DNA of 64,000 nucleotides from Natronoarchaeum philippinense. Its GTDB lineage: Archaea > Halobacteriota > Halobacteria > Halobacteriales > Natronoarchaeaceae. Made by a program: the position numbers and the translations under genes. This document shows positions 44,164 through 53,170 of this stretch, piece after piece (position 1 is the stretch's first letter; the number at the start of each line of letters is the position of its first letter). The stretch is taken from contig NZ_OBEJ01000002.1 of the NCBI RefSeq assembly GCF_900215575.1, forward strand, positions 310,001 through 374,000. The letters run 5' to 3'. Under the pieces are notes generated by a model. It did not search any database, was not told the DNA's origin, and saw nothing but the letters and a program-made list of their open reading frames with translations.

Positions 44164-44529
44164 TCAATCGAGATGAACGGGCTCGCCGCCCGTGGCATCC
44201 ACGTCGGGGGATAGCAAACTGCACTGTTCGACGCTCTGGGCGACGACATCGGCCGCTCTGGTTCGCTCTGTCGCTTCGACGACGCCCCCCTCGGCATCGT
44301 ACTCGACGAGCCCGGCGTCCGCTAGCTTCGGGAGGTGCCTGTGGTGAAGCTCTGGCACGAGTCGATCGGCTGGCCCTCCACGTGTGTCACCCTGTTCGGC
44401 GACGGCGTCCGCGAGCTCGTCAAGTGTCGCGGTCGTCCGGTCACAGAGCACCTCGATGACGGCCCGACGGGCCGATTCGGCGAGACACTCGAAGACGGCG
44501 TCGGTGGCGTAGTTCTCACGCGAGCGCAT
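44164..44529 (-). CDS. Haloarchaeal winged-helix protein (DUF7344-like)
   Basis: 121 residues. The pattern ESARRAVIEVLCDRTTATLD, then LVPELHHRHLPKLADAGLVE followed by YD, is typical of a large family of haloarchaeal ArsR-like HTH proteins. A strong Shine-Dalgarno GGAGGTGA (44533-44540) lies just before the ATG. It converges on fba with nine bases between. The target is unknown. Confidence 0.8.
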   Translation of the reverse strand: MRSRENYATDAVFECLAESARRAVIEVLCDRTTATLDELADAVAEQGDTRGGPADRLVPELHHRHLPKLADAGLVEYDAEGGVVEATERTRAADVVAQSVEQCSLLSPDVDATGGEPVHLD

Positions 44530-44784
44530 AGCTCACCTCCCTCTCGATCGACACTCGACCGGGGACCGGACTGACGCTGGCGGCTGAACGGGCTCTCGAC
44601 TGGTTGATCGAGCAGAACATATTCGGATGCTCTTGTGCCGCTGTCATATGCTTTCCGGACAGTACAACTAGACGTTTCGTGGGTCGCTCCTGATCCAATT
44701 TCATATAGCAATAACTAGTTTACAATCACGTAGCAGCACCTCCGCTTCGGCAGCGTAGAGCAGAAAAATACGTCTTCCAGCGGG

Positions 44785-45696
44785 CTACCGCTCGATGAAC
44801 TTCTCGACGGTCTCGTAGCTCCCCTCGGCGATGGCACTGGCCAACGCCTCGATATCGGCGTCGCCCACGTGCTGGGGGTACTTGCGGCGGAAGTACCCGA
44901 CGACGTTCTCGATGTCGCGTTCGAGAAATTCGTCGGCGTTCTCGTGGTCGGTCGGCACGGATTGGGGCCAATCGAAGATCGTGATCCCCGACTCGGCGAC
45001 GAACACGTTGTACTCGCTCATGTCCGCGTGGACCCGACCCTCCGCGTAGGCGTCGCGCAGTTCTCGGAGGATCAGTCCCAGAACGGGGCGGACCTGCTCG
45101 TCTTCTAATTTCGTCTGGGATAGTTCGACGCCGTCGATCTTCTCCATGACGATGGCGTGACGGTTCTGGTCGACCGGTCGCGGCACCGACACCTGTGGAT
45201 ACAGCGCTTCGAGCGCCTCGTACTCACGTTCGGCGGCCTTGCGCGCGGTGTAGAGCCACGAGACGTGCTCGCGATCGGAGGTGTAATCGCGCTCTTTCAT
45301 CACTTCCCGGAAATTGGTGTACCCCTCGCGGTGGTACTTCAGCGCCATCGGCTCGTAAGACTGGACCTCGTACACGTCGCTTTCCTTGCCCACGCCCAGC
45401 GACGCCCCGAAGCCGGAGATCGTGTCTCGCTCGGCGAAACTGTGCAGCGCCAGCGCGTCGTACCCCTCGAATTTGAGAGTGTAGCCCTCGTACTGGATCG
45501 TCTTGCGTTCGATCAACTCCCGGTCGAGACAGCGATCGATCCGGTACTCGACGTCCTCGGTCGTCAGCCGGGAGAACTTGGGAATCTTCTCCTTTGCGAC
45601 CCACTCCGAGAAGCGCATCCCCTGCTCGATGCCCGAAAGGAGGTGATAATCCTCGGGTTCGAGCTCGGGCAACACCCCGGCGACGTTCTGTACCAT
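44785..45696 (-). CDS. rio2: RIO-type serine/threonine kinase Rio2
   Basis: 303 residues. The N-terminal winged helix (about 1-90, ELEPEDYHLLSGIEQGMRFS) is diagnostic of Rio2. The kinase has the P-loop GASLGVGKESDVYEV, catalytic VHADMSEYNVFV and metal-binding IFDWPQ. In archaea and eukaryotes it acts in small-subunit ribosome maturation. All catalytic residues are present. Confidence 0.95.
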   Translation of the reverse strand: MVQNVAGVLPELEPEDYHLLSGIEQGMRFSEWVAKEKIPKFSRLTTEDVEYRIDRCLDRELIERKTIQYEGYTLKFEGYDALALHSFAERDTISGFGASLGVGKESDVYEVQSYEPMALKYHREGYTNFREVMKERDYTSDREHVSWLYTARKAAEREYEALEALYPQVSVPRPVDQNRHAIVMEKIDGVELSQTKLEDEQVRPVLGLILRELRDAYAEGRVHADMSEYNVFVAESGITIFDWPQSVPTDHENADEFLERDIENVVGYFRRKYPQHVGDADIEALASAIAEGSYETVEKFIER

Positions 45697-45799
45697 GTCC
45701 GTGACGTAGCGCTCCCGTGGTAAAAGCCCCGCGCGTGCGGACGACTACGTGCTACTGGCCGGTGCCCGATCCGGCGGGAGTGCTGCTAGTAGGGGGTAG

Positions 45800-45990
45800 A
45801 GTAAGCTACCACGGCCTGAAGTCCGTGGTATTCAGCGTGGACTCCCGTTCTAACCCGACAAAGGGGTAGGCGAATACTCGCCGTTCACATTCAATGTCCC
45901 GCTGTTCAAGCGCACGCCTACGGGTGCGCCTCCACGCCCAGACTTTTGCTGGTCGCGGAGATACTTCAAGCCGATATTCTTCGAGGCGTT
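45800..45990 (-). ncRNA. Predicted TnpB guide RNA (omegaRNA) region
   Basis: In this family a guide RNA overlaps the 3' end of tnpB and runs to the right end of the element, with the guide taken from the flanking DNA. Here that region includes the last codons of tnpB and the 8-base-pair hairpin at 45807-45830. The predicted guide would begin just past the right end, at or below about 45800 reading leftward. The location is inferred from family knowledge; no promoter was identified. Confidence 0.4.
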
Positions 45991-47088
45991 GTAATCCGCG
46001 TGAACATCGTACCCGCACTTCAGACAACCGAACTCGTCCTGTCCGTTGTTGTGTGGCCGATTATTCTCGTGTGTGAACCCACACTTCGAGCAACGCTGAC
46101 TCGTGTACTCCGGATTAATCTGCTTCACCACAAGCCCCACGGATTCAGCTTTGTACGTGACGTACTCGTACAGACGGTGGAACGCCCACTTGTGAACTGA
46201 TTTCGCGCTCGGTAGGCGTTCGCGGATGCCTTTGAGTTGCTCGAACACGATGTGCGTACAGTCGTTTTCGAGGGCTTCCTCTACGAGTTCGTTCGAGATT
46301 GTGTGAAGCATCTGTTCAAAGCGTTCAGTCTGTTTACGACCGACTCGCTGAACGTCCTCGTGTGCCCACCGTGTTCCAGTCTGTTGGAGGTCGCCCCGGC
46401 GGTTCTCGTATTCTCGGTGCCAGTGGTTGAGTTCGCCACCGCTCCAGAACCGTCCGGTTGAGGTGGTTGCGATATTTGTGATGCCGAGGTCAACACCAAG
46501 GACGGAGACGTGCTTGGCATCGCCTTGTTCGGCATCATCGTTCTCCACGGCGGGCTTTGTCCGCACATGAAGGTAAAAACAACCCTCAACTGTATCATAG
46601 TGGAGTGTCGCTCCCTTAACCGCATAGTCGTCGTTGAGTAGGTACGCCGAGTGCGGCGTGTCACGCTGTTCGTTAGGGAGGACGAACTCTGCGGTCACTC
46701 GCCCGTCGATGGTGGCGAGTGTGGCGTGATCATCGTTGACCGTGATGGTTCTTGCGTCGTAGCTGGCGAACCGTGACGTGAAGTGAGGCTTCGAGGCTTT
46801 TTTACCTTCCTTCCAGCGTTCGACAACACCCTTTACGGCTTCTGCGGCTCTGTTTCGTGCGGCTTGCACGAGGTTGGCCGGGAGTGGTGAGTGGTCTCGA
46901 ACGTCATAGTACGTTTGGTCGTGGAGTTTCTGTTTGCTGGTGATTTTCCAGTCTGGACCCCACGCTACGTCTACGACGTAGTTGGCGGCATCAAGGAAGT
47001 GGTCGGTTGTCTGGTGGAGGAGGTCAGCGGCACTCTTGTCCACATTGAGCTTGATGGGGACAGTTCGAGTGCTTGAGTCTTCCACCAT
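45850..47088 (-). CDS. tnpB: RNA-guided endonuclease TnpB (IS605 OrfB)
   Basis: 412 residues, full length for TnpB. The RuvC-type triad is complete: D200 in GVDLGITNI, E283 in VFEQLKGI and D365 in DYNASKNIG. The zinc ribbon has CSKCGFTH and CLKCGYD. TnpB proteins are guide-RNA-directed DNA nucleases, ancestors of Cas12, that help keep the element at its donor site. There is no frameshift or stop, so it is probably active. Codon use looks less GC-biased than in neighbours, consistent with a mobile gene. Confidence 0.93.
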   Translation of the reverse strand: MVEDSSTRTVPIKLNVDKSAADLLHQTTDHFLDAANYVVDVAWGPDWKITSKQKLHDQTYYDVRDHSPLPANLVQAARNRAAEAVKGVVERWKEGKKASKPHFTSRFASYDARTITVNDDHATLATIDGRVTAEFVLPNEQRDTPHSAYLLNDDYAVKGATLHYDTVEGCFYLHVRTKPAVENDDAEQGDAKHVSVLGVDLGITNIATTSTGRFWSGGELNHWHREYENRRGDLQQTGTRWAHEDVQRVGRKQTERFEQMLHTISNELVEEALENDCTHIVFEQLKGIRERLPSAKSVHKWAFHRLYEYVTYKAESVGLVVKQINPEYTSQRCSKCGFTHENNRPHNNGQDEFGCLKCGYDVHADYNASKNIGLKYLRDQQKSGRGGAPVGVRLNSGTLNVNGEYSPTPLSG

Positions 47089-47437
47089 CTGTACTTCATA
47101 TGTAGATGCCTGTATTTATAATAGTGTGGATTGACGTGGGGGAGTCAACCTGCTATCGAACGCGGTTTGTGTCAGCGTTGTCAGCTTCCTCCCGCGCCTG
47201 AAGACGCGGGTTTCCGCCTTGCATTCATTATGAAGTCTATATAGTGCATTTCGATATATCGAATCGGGGCTGGCGTTGCGACCGGTTCTCCCGATGCAGA
47301 GGATCGATGCCATTGGAGTTTTCGCCACGCGTTGGGCTTGTGAGTGAGATTTACTACCTATGCAGAACAAACGGGAATTCAGCGGAATACCCGGGTAACG
47401 TACAAAAGTAAAGTGGCTTTGTCGCAGACACACTGGT
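47089..47437. other. Left end of the TnpB element and upstream region of the Lrp-type gene
   Basis: No gene in this 349-base stretch. It holds the tnpB leader with a leftward TATA-like TATTATAAATAC (about 47112-47123), the left-end hairpin (47191-47210), then AT-rich host DNA. The Lrp-type gene probably starts from TATA-like sequence between 47340 and 47420, but no single element stands out. Confidence 0.45.
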
Positions 47438-47911
47438 ATGACTGACAAAGAGCTCGACGACGTGGACAAGGCGATCCTGTATGCGCTGCAGGAAGACGCT
47501 CGGAATATGTCGTCCGGAGATATCGCGGAGCGGACCGGCACCTCAGACAGTACCGTCCGCAAGCGCATCCAGCGTCTCGAATCCGACAGCGTCGTCAAAG
47601 GATACAGCGCGCACGTAGATTATCAGAAGTCGGGCTATCCGCTCCGGATGTTGCTCTACTGTACCGCCACGATACCCGAGCGTGGCGACCACATCCCCGA
47701 GATTCTGGAGATCGACGGCGTCGTCTCGGTCCAAGAGTTGGTTACCGGCGAGCAGAACCTCCTCGTTACTGCTGTCGGCGAGTCGGACAACGACATCACA
47801 TCCGTCGCACAGGAACTTCTCGATATGGGACTGACAGTCGCCGACGAAGTGCTCGTTCGGACCCACGAGACGACGCCGTTCGGCAAGTTCAACGGCGAGA
47901 ACAGTAGCTGA
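47438..47911 (+). CDS. Lrp/AsnC-family transcription regulator
   Basis: 157 residues. The AsnC-type helix-turn-helix is clear (LDDVDKAILYALQEDARNMS, DIAERTGTSDSTVRKRIQRL). The C-terminal RAM domain (about 70-150) begins with YPLRMLLYCTATIPERGDHI and forms the ligand-binding and oligomerisation unit. It lies 262 bases upstream of dabB on the same strand and may control it. Related haloarchaeal proteins respond to amino acids or metabolites; the effector here is unknown. Confidence 0.88.
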   Translation: MTDKELDDVDKAILYALQEDARNMSSGDIAERTGTSDSTVRKRIQRLESDSVVKGYSAHVDYQKSGYPLRMLLYCTATIPERGDHIPEILEIDGVVSVQELVTGEQNLLVTAVGESDNDITSVAQELLDMGLTVADEVLVRTHETTPFGKFNGENSS

Positions 47912-48172
47912 TCGACGACGCACACCGATATCGGACGCAGTCGCGCGGCGGACGGTCACACGCGCAATCGAATAATTATAGTGGAGTGCATCTGTCGAGT
48001 CACTCCGTTCACCCAGTGTACGAAACATAATGTTCTATCAGGCACCAGTCTGTGAACGGTTCGGTAAAATAGGAGGATTTAATACTGGTTCTGTTCTTGC
48101 AATGACGTAGCGACGACCAGAAGCGGCTCGCGATGGAGATACCGATTGCCGTGATGGGTCACAAACCGAACG

Positions 48173-49669
48173 ATGTCAGGACAGAACTCAGCAACGACGA
48201 TTGGATCGCTCCCGGATACGGCGGCGGACTCACCACTTGCGCCCGTCGCACTCACGTGGCTCGTGTGGTCGCTGTTCGCCGCGAGTATTGCCGCGCTTAC
48301 CGTCCGAGTCCAGACCGGGGGCGAATGGGAGATCTCCGGCGTGATCGCTATCGATGGACTAACCGTTCTGATGTGGTTTGTCGTCACCTTCTTCAGCGGC
48401 ATCGTCCACAGTTACTCGCGCCGCTATATGGCAGGAAGCACGCATAAAACGGCGTTTTTCGTCACTGTATTCAGTTTCACGGTGGTCGTGATGGGACTGG
48501 TTGCGGCCGATCATATCGCTCTGTTCGGGTTCCTGTGGCTGGCGATGGGGCTGCTGATGGCGAAGCTCATCGGCATCATCAGCGGCTGGGACCAAGCGCA
48601 GGCGGCCGCGTCGGTCGCCCGCAGGTACTTCCTCGCCAGCAGCGCGCTCCTCGGGGTTGCGTTGACGGCACTGTGGTGGACGACCGGCGCGTCGACGGTC
48701 TCCGGAATTGCCGCAGCAGCCGATACACTCGGCGGCCCCGCGTGGCTGGTCGCCGCCAGCGCGCTCGTGCTCGCAGCGATGATTCAGTCCGCACTCGTCC
48801 CGTTCCATAACTGGCTGCTGTCCTCGATGACGGCACCGACGCCGGCGTCGGCGCTGATGCACGCCGGATTCGTCAATGCGGGGGGAATTCTCCTGACCCG
48901 CTTTGCCCCGGTCATCACCGTCGATTCCGCGCTCATGCTCGCGGTGGTCGCCGTCGGAGGGGCCAGCGCCGTCGGCGGGAAGCTCCTGAAGTCGGTCCAG
49001 ACAGACATCAAGGGCAAGCTCGGCTGTTCGACGGTCGGCCAGATGGGCTTTATGATCATGCAGGCCGGGCTCGGATTCTTCGGGGCCGCGATCACCCACC
49101 TCGTTCTGCACGGCTTCTACAAGGCCTACCAGTTCCTGAGTTCGGGCGGACAGGTCGAACACACCAGTCCGAGTGCGACGACTGAGCACACAGTCGGGCG
49201 GATGGCGAGCGTCGGCGGCGCAGTAGTGACGCTGTTGACCGGGCTGGTTGGTGGCGGGCTGTTCGCGGTGCTGACCGGGAAGGGGGCGCACGTGGACGCC
49301 GGCCTCTTGCTGACGTTCTTCGTGGTGTTTACTACGCTCCACGCAGCCCGCAGCGCGGTCCAGCACAGCTCGCTTCCGATGATGGCTCGCTACGGGGCAG
49401 TCCCGTTGGTCTTCTTCCCGGCCATCACCGTCTACGCGGTGGTTTACGAGGCGATCTCCGGTGTGCTATCCGGACTCCCGATGGTCACGACGCCGACCGA
49501 GCTGACGCTGCTCCACGGCATCATCGCCGTCATCTTCGTCGGCATCTACATCGGTATCGAGACCGGCATCCACGAACACAGCCAGCGTCTCTACGTGGCA
49601 CTGCTGAACGCAAGCCAACCGTCGTCCGACACCGTCCTGACTTCCACGGAGGACTACAATGAGTACTGA
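48173..49669 (+). CDS. dabB: DabB-like proton-conducting membrane subunit (NuoL/MrpA family)
   Basis: 498 residues, about 13 membrane helices. It belongs to the complex I antiporter-like family: the PFHNWLLSSMTAPTPASALM segment with the invariant discontinuous helix, HAGFVNAGGILLTRFAPV and the lysine of GKLLKSVQTDIKGKLGCSTV. Paired with a DUF2309 gene it is the DabB half of a DAB inorganic carbon pump, in which cation flow drives bicarbonate formation by DabA. Its last 11 bases overlap dabA. A long in-frame start exists in another frame upstream but does not encode this protein. Confidence 0.88.
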   Translation: MSGQNSATTIGSLPDTAADSPLAPVALTWLVWSLFAASIAALTVRVQTGGEWEISGVIAIDGLTVLMWFVVTFFSGIVHSYSRRYMAGSTHKTAFFVTVFSFTVVVMGLVAADHIALFGFLWLAMGLLMAKLIGIISGWDQAQAAASVARRYFLASSALLGVALTALWWTTGASTVSGIAAAADTLGGPAWLVAASALVLAAMIQSALVPFHNWLLSSMTAPTPASALMHAGFVNAGGILLTRFAPVITVDSALMLAVVAVGGASAVGGKLLKSVQTDIKGKLGCSTVGQMGFMIMQAGLGFFGAAITHLVLHGFYKAYQFLSSGGQVEHTSPSATTEHTVGRMASVGGAVVTLLTGLVGGGLFAVLTGKGAHVDAGLLLTFFVVFTTLHAARSAVQHSSLPMMARYGAVPLVFFPAITVYAVVYEAISGVLSGLPMVTTPTELTLLHGIIAVIFVGIYIGIETGIHEHSQRLYVALLNASQPSSDTVLTSTEDYNEY

Positions 49670-52061
49670 ACCCGCCATCGACGACAGCATCGAAGACGCA
49701 GCGACGAGCGTCGGTTCCCTCTGGCCCATCCACTCGTTCGTGACGTCCAATCCCCTCTCGGGGTTCGAGGACCAGCCGTTCGACGAAGCGGTCGAGCAGG
49801 CGACCGACCTACTGGGTGGCCGTGGCTACCCGAGCCCCGAAACGTTCCGCAAAGCACTGAACCGCGGCCAGATAGACCCGGAAATTCTCGAAGCGGAGCT
49901 CGCTACGGCTGGCTACGAGGACGATACCGAGGTGTTGCTCGACCGCATGTCCGACGCGGTCGACACCGAGGAGGATGCCGACACCGTCGAAGACCACGTC
50001 GACCAAGTGCTGACGAAGTGGTTGTCGGCCTTCCTCGAGGAGGGAAGTGCCCACTGGTCGATGCCGAACCGCGAAGCCGGGTTCTACACCGCCTTCCGTG
50101 GGGTCGTCGACTACGACAGTGAAATCCCCGACGAGGGGGCCGTCGCTGACCTGCCCGAGACGCCGGCCGCAGCCATCGAGACGGTGCTGGAGCCGTACCC
50201 GAGGAGCCAGTGGGAGTCAATTTTCGAGGAGCAACTCGCTGCCCTCCCGGGCTGGACGGGTTTCATCAAGCAACGCGTCGACGACGGAGGGGAGTGGCAG
50301 TCGACGTACCCGATCTCGCTCGAAGGCTATCTCGCAGCGCGTCTGGCGCTGCTGGATGCCGTCGGCGCCGACATCGAGCCCGCGAACGACGACGCCAGCG
50401 CGAACCCGGCCGACGAGCTCGCCCAAGCGTTCCTGCGTGCGTGGGAGGCGACCTACCGCGATGAACTCGCCGGAACCGTCGCCGAAGAGAGCCAGTCGAT
50501 GGCCGGCGACGATACGTCCGGCCGCGCGGACGCTCAATTAGTCTTCTGTATCGACACCCGTTCGGAGATCATCCGCCGTCACATCGAGGCGACGGGCGAC
50601 TACGAGACCCACGGGTACGCTGGCTTCTTCGGCATCCCGATGGAGTACCAAGGCTACGAAGCCGACGTGTCGGTCGATGCCTGCCCACCGATCGTCGAAC
50701 CGCAGCACCACGTCACCGACTTTCCGACCGACGACGATACGCAGGCGAGCCACGATCGCTGGTCGGGCATCCGCGAAGCCGCCGACGAGATCATCGAGAC
50801 GCTAGAGGCCAACGCCGCCACGGCCTACGGCTTCGTCGAGACCACCGGGAGCGCCTACGGCCTCACACTTGCGGCCCGCACGCTCGTCCCCGGGCGCGTT
50901 CACGATCTGTTCGACGCCGCCGACGAGTCGGTGCCCGACGACCACGAGTTCTGCGAGCCGCTCGTCGACCACCAGCACACGTACGCTGGCGACCTGCCGG
51001 TGGGGATGACCACCGAGGAGAAAGTCGAGTACGCCGCCACCGCCTTCGAGCTGATGGGGTGGGAGGAGTTCAGTCGCCTCGTCGTCTTCACGGGCCACGC
51101 CAGCGAGACGACCAACAATCCATACGACGCGAGTCTGGACTGCGGTGCCTGTGCCGGCAACCCCGGTGGCCCGAGTGCCCGCGTCCTCGCGAAGATCTGT
51201 AACGACGACGCTGTGACGGCCGAACTCCGCGAACGCGGCCACGACATCCCCGAAGACACCGTCTTCCTCGCTGGACAACACAACACGACGACCGACGAGA
51301 TCGAACTGTACGACGGCGACGTTCCCGAGAGCCACGCCGACGATCTCGACCAGTTACGCGCGGACCTCGCCACGGCACGCGAGAACGCTGCCGCCGAGCG
51401 CGCCGAGGCGATGGGTGCCGACAGTTCGGCCGCAGTCAGCGAGACGGAGCGCCGCGCCTCCGACTGGGCAGAGACGCGTCCCGAGTGGGGACTGGCCGGC
51501 AACGCCGGCTTCGTCATCGGTCCTCGCGAGCTGACGAGCGGCGTCGACCTCGATGGCCGCGCGTTCTTGCACTCGTACGACTGGTCGACCGATCCCGACG
51601 CCGACGCGCTCGAAGCGATCTTCACGGGGCCGATGGTCGTCACCCAGTGGATCAATATGCAGTACTACTTTTCGACGGTCGACAACGGCGTCTACGGTAG
51701 CGGGTCGAAGGTGACCCACAATCCCGTCGGTAACGTCGGCGTCTACCAAGGCAACGGCGGCGACTTGATGACCGGTCTCCCGCTGCAGTCGCTGATGGCT
51801 GCCGACGACGAACCACATCACCAGCCGCTCCGCCTCTCGACGGTCGTCCACGCGCCGGTCGAGCGCGTCACCGAGGTTTTGGCCGACCACGAGGAACTGA
51901 CCGAACTGCTGGACAACGGCTGGCTCTCGCTGACGGTCGTCGACCCGACGCAGGACCACCGCGCGTTCCACTACGAGGAAGAACTGGAGTGGATACCGAT
52001 GTCTGAGCGGGACGAAGCCCCCCAAGAGAAACCGGTCGCCCCCGCTGTCGCGGACGAGTGA
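49659..52061 (+). CDS. dabA: DabA-like zinc subunit of inorganic carbon transporter (DUF2309)
   Basis: 800 residues, the usual length. The carbonic-anhydrase-like zinc site is recognisable: C297 and D299 in VFCIDTRSE, H480 in FTGHASETTNNP, and C495 in DCGACAGN. The H-to-C distance of 15 matches the characterised bacterial DabA. The protein is soluble and docks on DabB. Together they are expected to turn CO2 into trapped bicarbonate. In this organism no RuBisCO or carboxysome gene is in the window, so the use of the carbon is open; anaplerotic carboxylation is one possibility. Confidence 0.9.
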   Translation: MSTEPAIDDSIEDAATSVGSLWPIHSFVTSNPLSGFEDQPFDEAVEQATDLLGGRGYPSPETFRKALNRGQIDPEILEAELATAGYEDDTEVLLDRMSDAVDTEEDADTVEDHVDQVLTKWLSAFLEEGSAHWSMPNREAGFYTAFRGVVDYDSEIPDEGAVADLPETPAAAIETVLEPYPRSQWESIFEEQLAALPGWTGFIKQRVDDGGEWQSTYPISLEGYLAARLALLDAVGADIEPANDDASANPADELAQAFLRAWEATYRDELAGTVAEESQSMAGDDTSGRADAQLVFCIDTRSEIIRRHIEATGDYETHGYAGFFGIPMEYQGYEADVSVDACPPIVEPQHHVTDFPTDDDTQASHDRWSGIREAADEIIETLEANAATAYGFVETTGSAYGLTLAARTLVPGRVHDLFDAADESVPDDHEFCEPLVDHQHTYAGDLPVGMTTEEKVEYAATAFELMGWEEFSRLVVFTGHASETTNNPYDASLDCGACAGNPGGPSARVLAKICNDDAVTAELRERGHDIPEDTVFLAGQHNTTTDEIELYDGDVPESHADDLDQLRADLATARENAAAERAEAMGADSSAAVSETERRASDWAETRPEWGLAGNAGFVIGPRELTSGVDLDGRAFLHSYDWSTDPDADALEAIFTGPMVVTQWINMQYYFSTVDNGVYGSGSKVTHNPVGNVGVYQGNGGDLMTGLPLQSLMAADDEPHHQPLRLSTVVHAPVERVTEVLADHEELTELLDNGWLSLTVVDPTQDHRAFHYEEELEWIPMSERDEAPQEKPVAPAVADE

Positions 52062-52297
52062 ACTCGGTGTAGTCGCGACGATCCCACAACTGTCGTTTCG
52101 ATCCGACCCGGTGGAACAGGTGTTTTGGCGTGCCCGACGTAGGTGGGTTCCGACAGTGCAACTGGTTCGGTATCGTTCGGAAAGTAAGACTGTCTAACTG
52201 AACCTTGGATTGTATATCTGCGAAGGACCCCGACGACAGTGCAATCTGCCCCGTACTATGCCAAACATACTTGCCGTGGGACGCCCGAGAACCGTTC

Positions 52298-53113
52298 ATG
52301 TCCGGAGAGCAGTCTGACGCCAGCGGCTCGGGCGTCCTCGAAAGCAAGCGCAACGCGACCAGATACCAGATTCTGGTCCAGATCGCCGAGCGCCAACCGG
52401 CCGTCAGCCAGCGCGAGATCGCAGATGCCATCGGCATCACCTCGCAGGCAGTGAGCGACTACCTCCAGAATCTGATCGAGCAAGGTCACGTCGACAAGGG
52501 CGGCCGCGGTCGGTACGAGGTGACCAAGGAGGGCGTCGACTGGCTCATCTCCCAGACCGACGACCTGCGCGAGTTCGTCCAGCACGTCTCCGAAGAGGTC
52601 ATCGGGGAAGTCGAGGTCGAGACGGCCATCGCAACCACCGATATCAGCGAGGGAGAAACCGTCTCGCTGACGATGCGCGACGGCGTCCTCCGCGCGATGT
52701 CCGGCGGCGCAGGCAGTGCAACTGCAGTTGCGGTGACGGGCGCGGCGGCCGGCCGCGATGTCGGCGTGACGAACTTCGAGGGCGTCGTCGACTACGACCT
52801 TGGTATGGTCACCGCGGTCTCGATTCCGCGGGTGCGCGACGGGGGAAGCACGGCGGTCGACGCCGAGCGAATCGCGGAACTGGCGACGTCCCACGACCTG
52901 ATCGCGGCGGCGGGGACGGAGGCGCTCGCGGCCGCCGATGCCGCCGGCGTCGACCCCGACATCCGCTTTGGCACCGCTCCCGCCGTCCAGGAGGCGGCGA
53001 CCAAGGGGCTGGACGTCCTGTTGCTCGCCGCGACCGCGGTTCTGTCGGCTCACACTGACAAGCTTCGCGACCAGAAAATCGGGTACGAAGTCGTCGACGC
53101 CAACCGGACGTGA
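52298..53113 (+). CDS. Haloarchaeal MarR-like regulator with large C-terminal domain
   Basis: 271 residues from the ATG at 52298. Residues 17-75 form a winged helix (NATRYQILVQIAERQPAVSQ, IADAIGITSQAVSDYLQNLI). The remaining 180 residues contain GGAGSATAVAVTGAAAGRDV and a final segment rich in Ala and Asp resembling a Rossmann-like ligand or phosphosugar domain. The family is conserved in haloarchaea as a predicted regulator, but the effector is not known. It lies 236 bases downstream of dabA on the same strand. Confidence 0.75.
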   Translation: MSGEQSDASGSGVLESKRNATRYQILVQIAERQPAVSQREIADAIGITSQAVSDYLQNLIEQGHVDKGGRGRYEVTKEGVDWLISQTDDLREFVQHVSEEVIGEVEVETAIATTDISEGETVSLTMRDGVLRAMSGGAGSATAVAVTGAAAGRDVGVTNFEGVVDYDLGMVTAVSIPRVRDGGSTAVDAERIAELATSHDLIAAAGTEALAAADAAGVDPDIRFGTAPAVQEAATKGLDVLLLAATAVLSAHTDKLRDQKIGYEVVDANRT

Positions 53114-53170
53114 TCGGCGGGTCGATCCGTCAGATCGTCGGCATCTCACCCGAAACGGCAGCGAAGGCGG

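Larger units (their letters stand above)
45800..47215 (-). mobile_element. Solitary IS200/IS605-type element (IS1341-like) carrying tnpB only
   Basis: The element holds one gene, tnpB, and no tnpA, so it would need a transposase in trans. Both ends carry a stem-loop with a matching loop. The right-end hairpin is TACCACGG / CCTGAAGT loop / CCGTGGTA (45807-45830). The left-end hairpin is CCCGCG / CCTGAAGA loop / CGCGGG (47191-47210). The shared loop CCTGAAGW supports these as the subterminal hairpins of IS605-type ends. Exact termini are uncertain by 10-20 bases. It lies between rio2 and the Lrp-type gene and breaks no recognisable gene. Confidence 0.78.

Noticed and set aside
44722-44730. ACAATCACG near 44722 as a fourth fructose-regulon element
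   Set aside because: There is no TATA in the matching register and the nearest genes are an HTH gene and the 3' end of rio2; it is probably chance.
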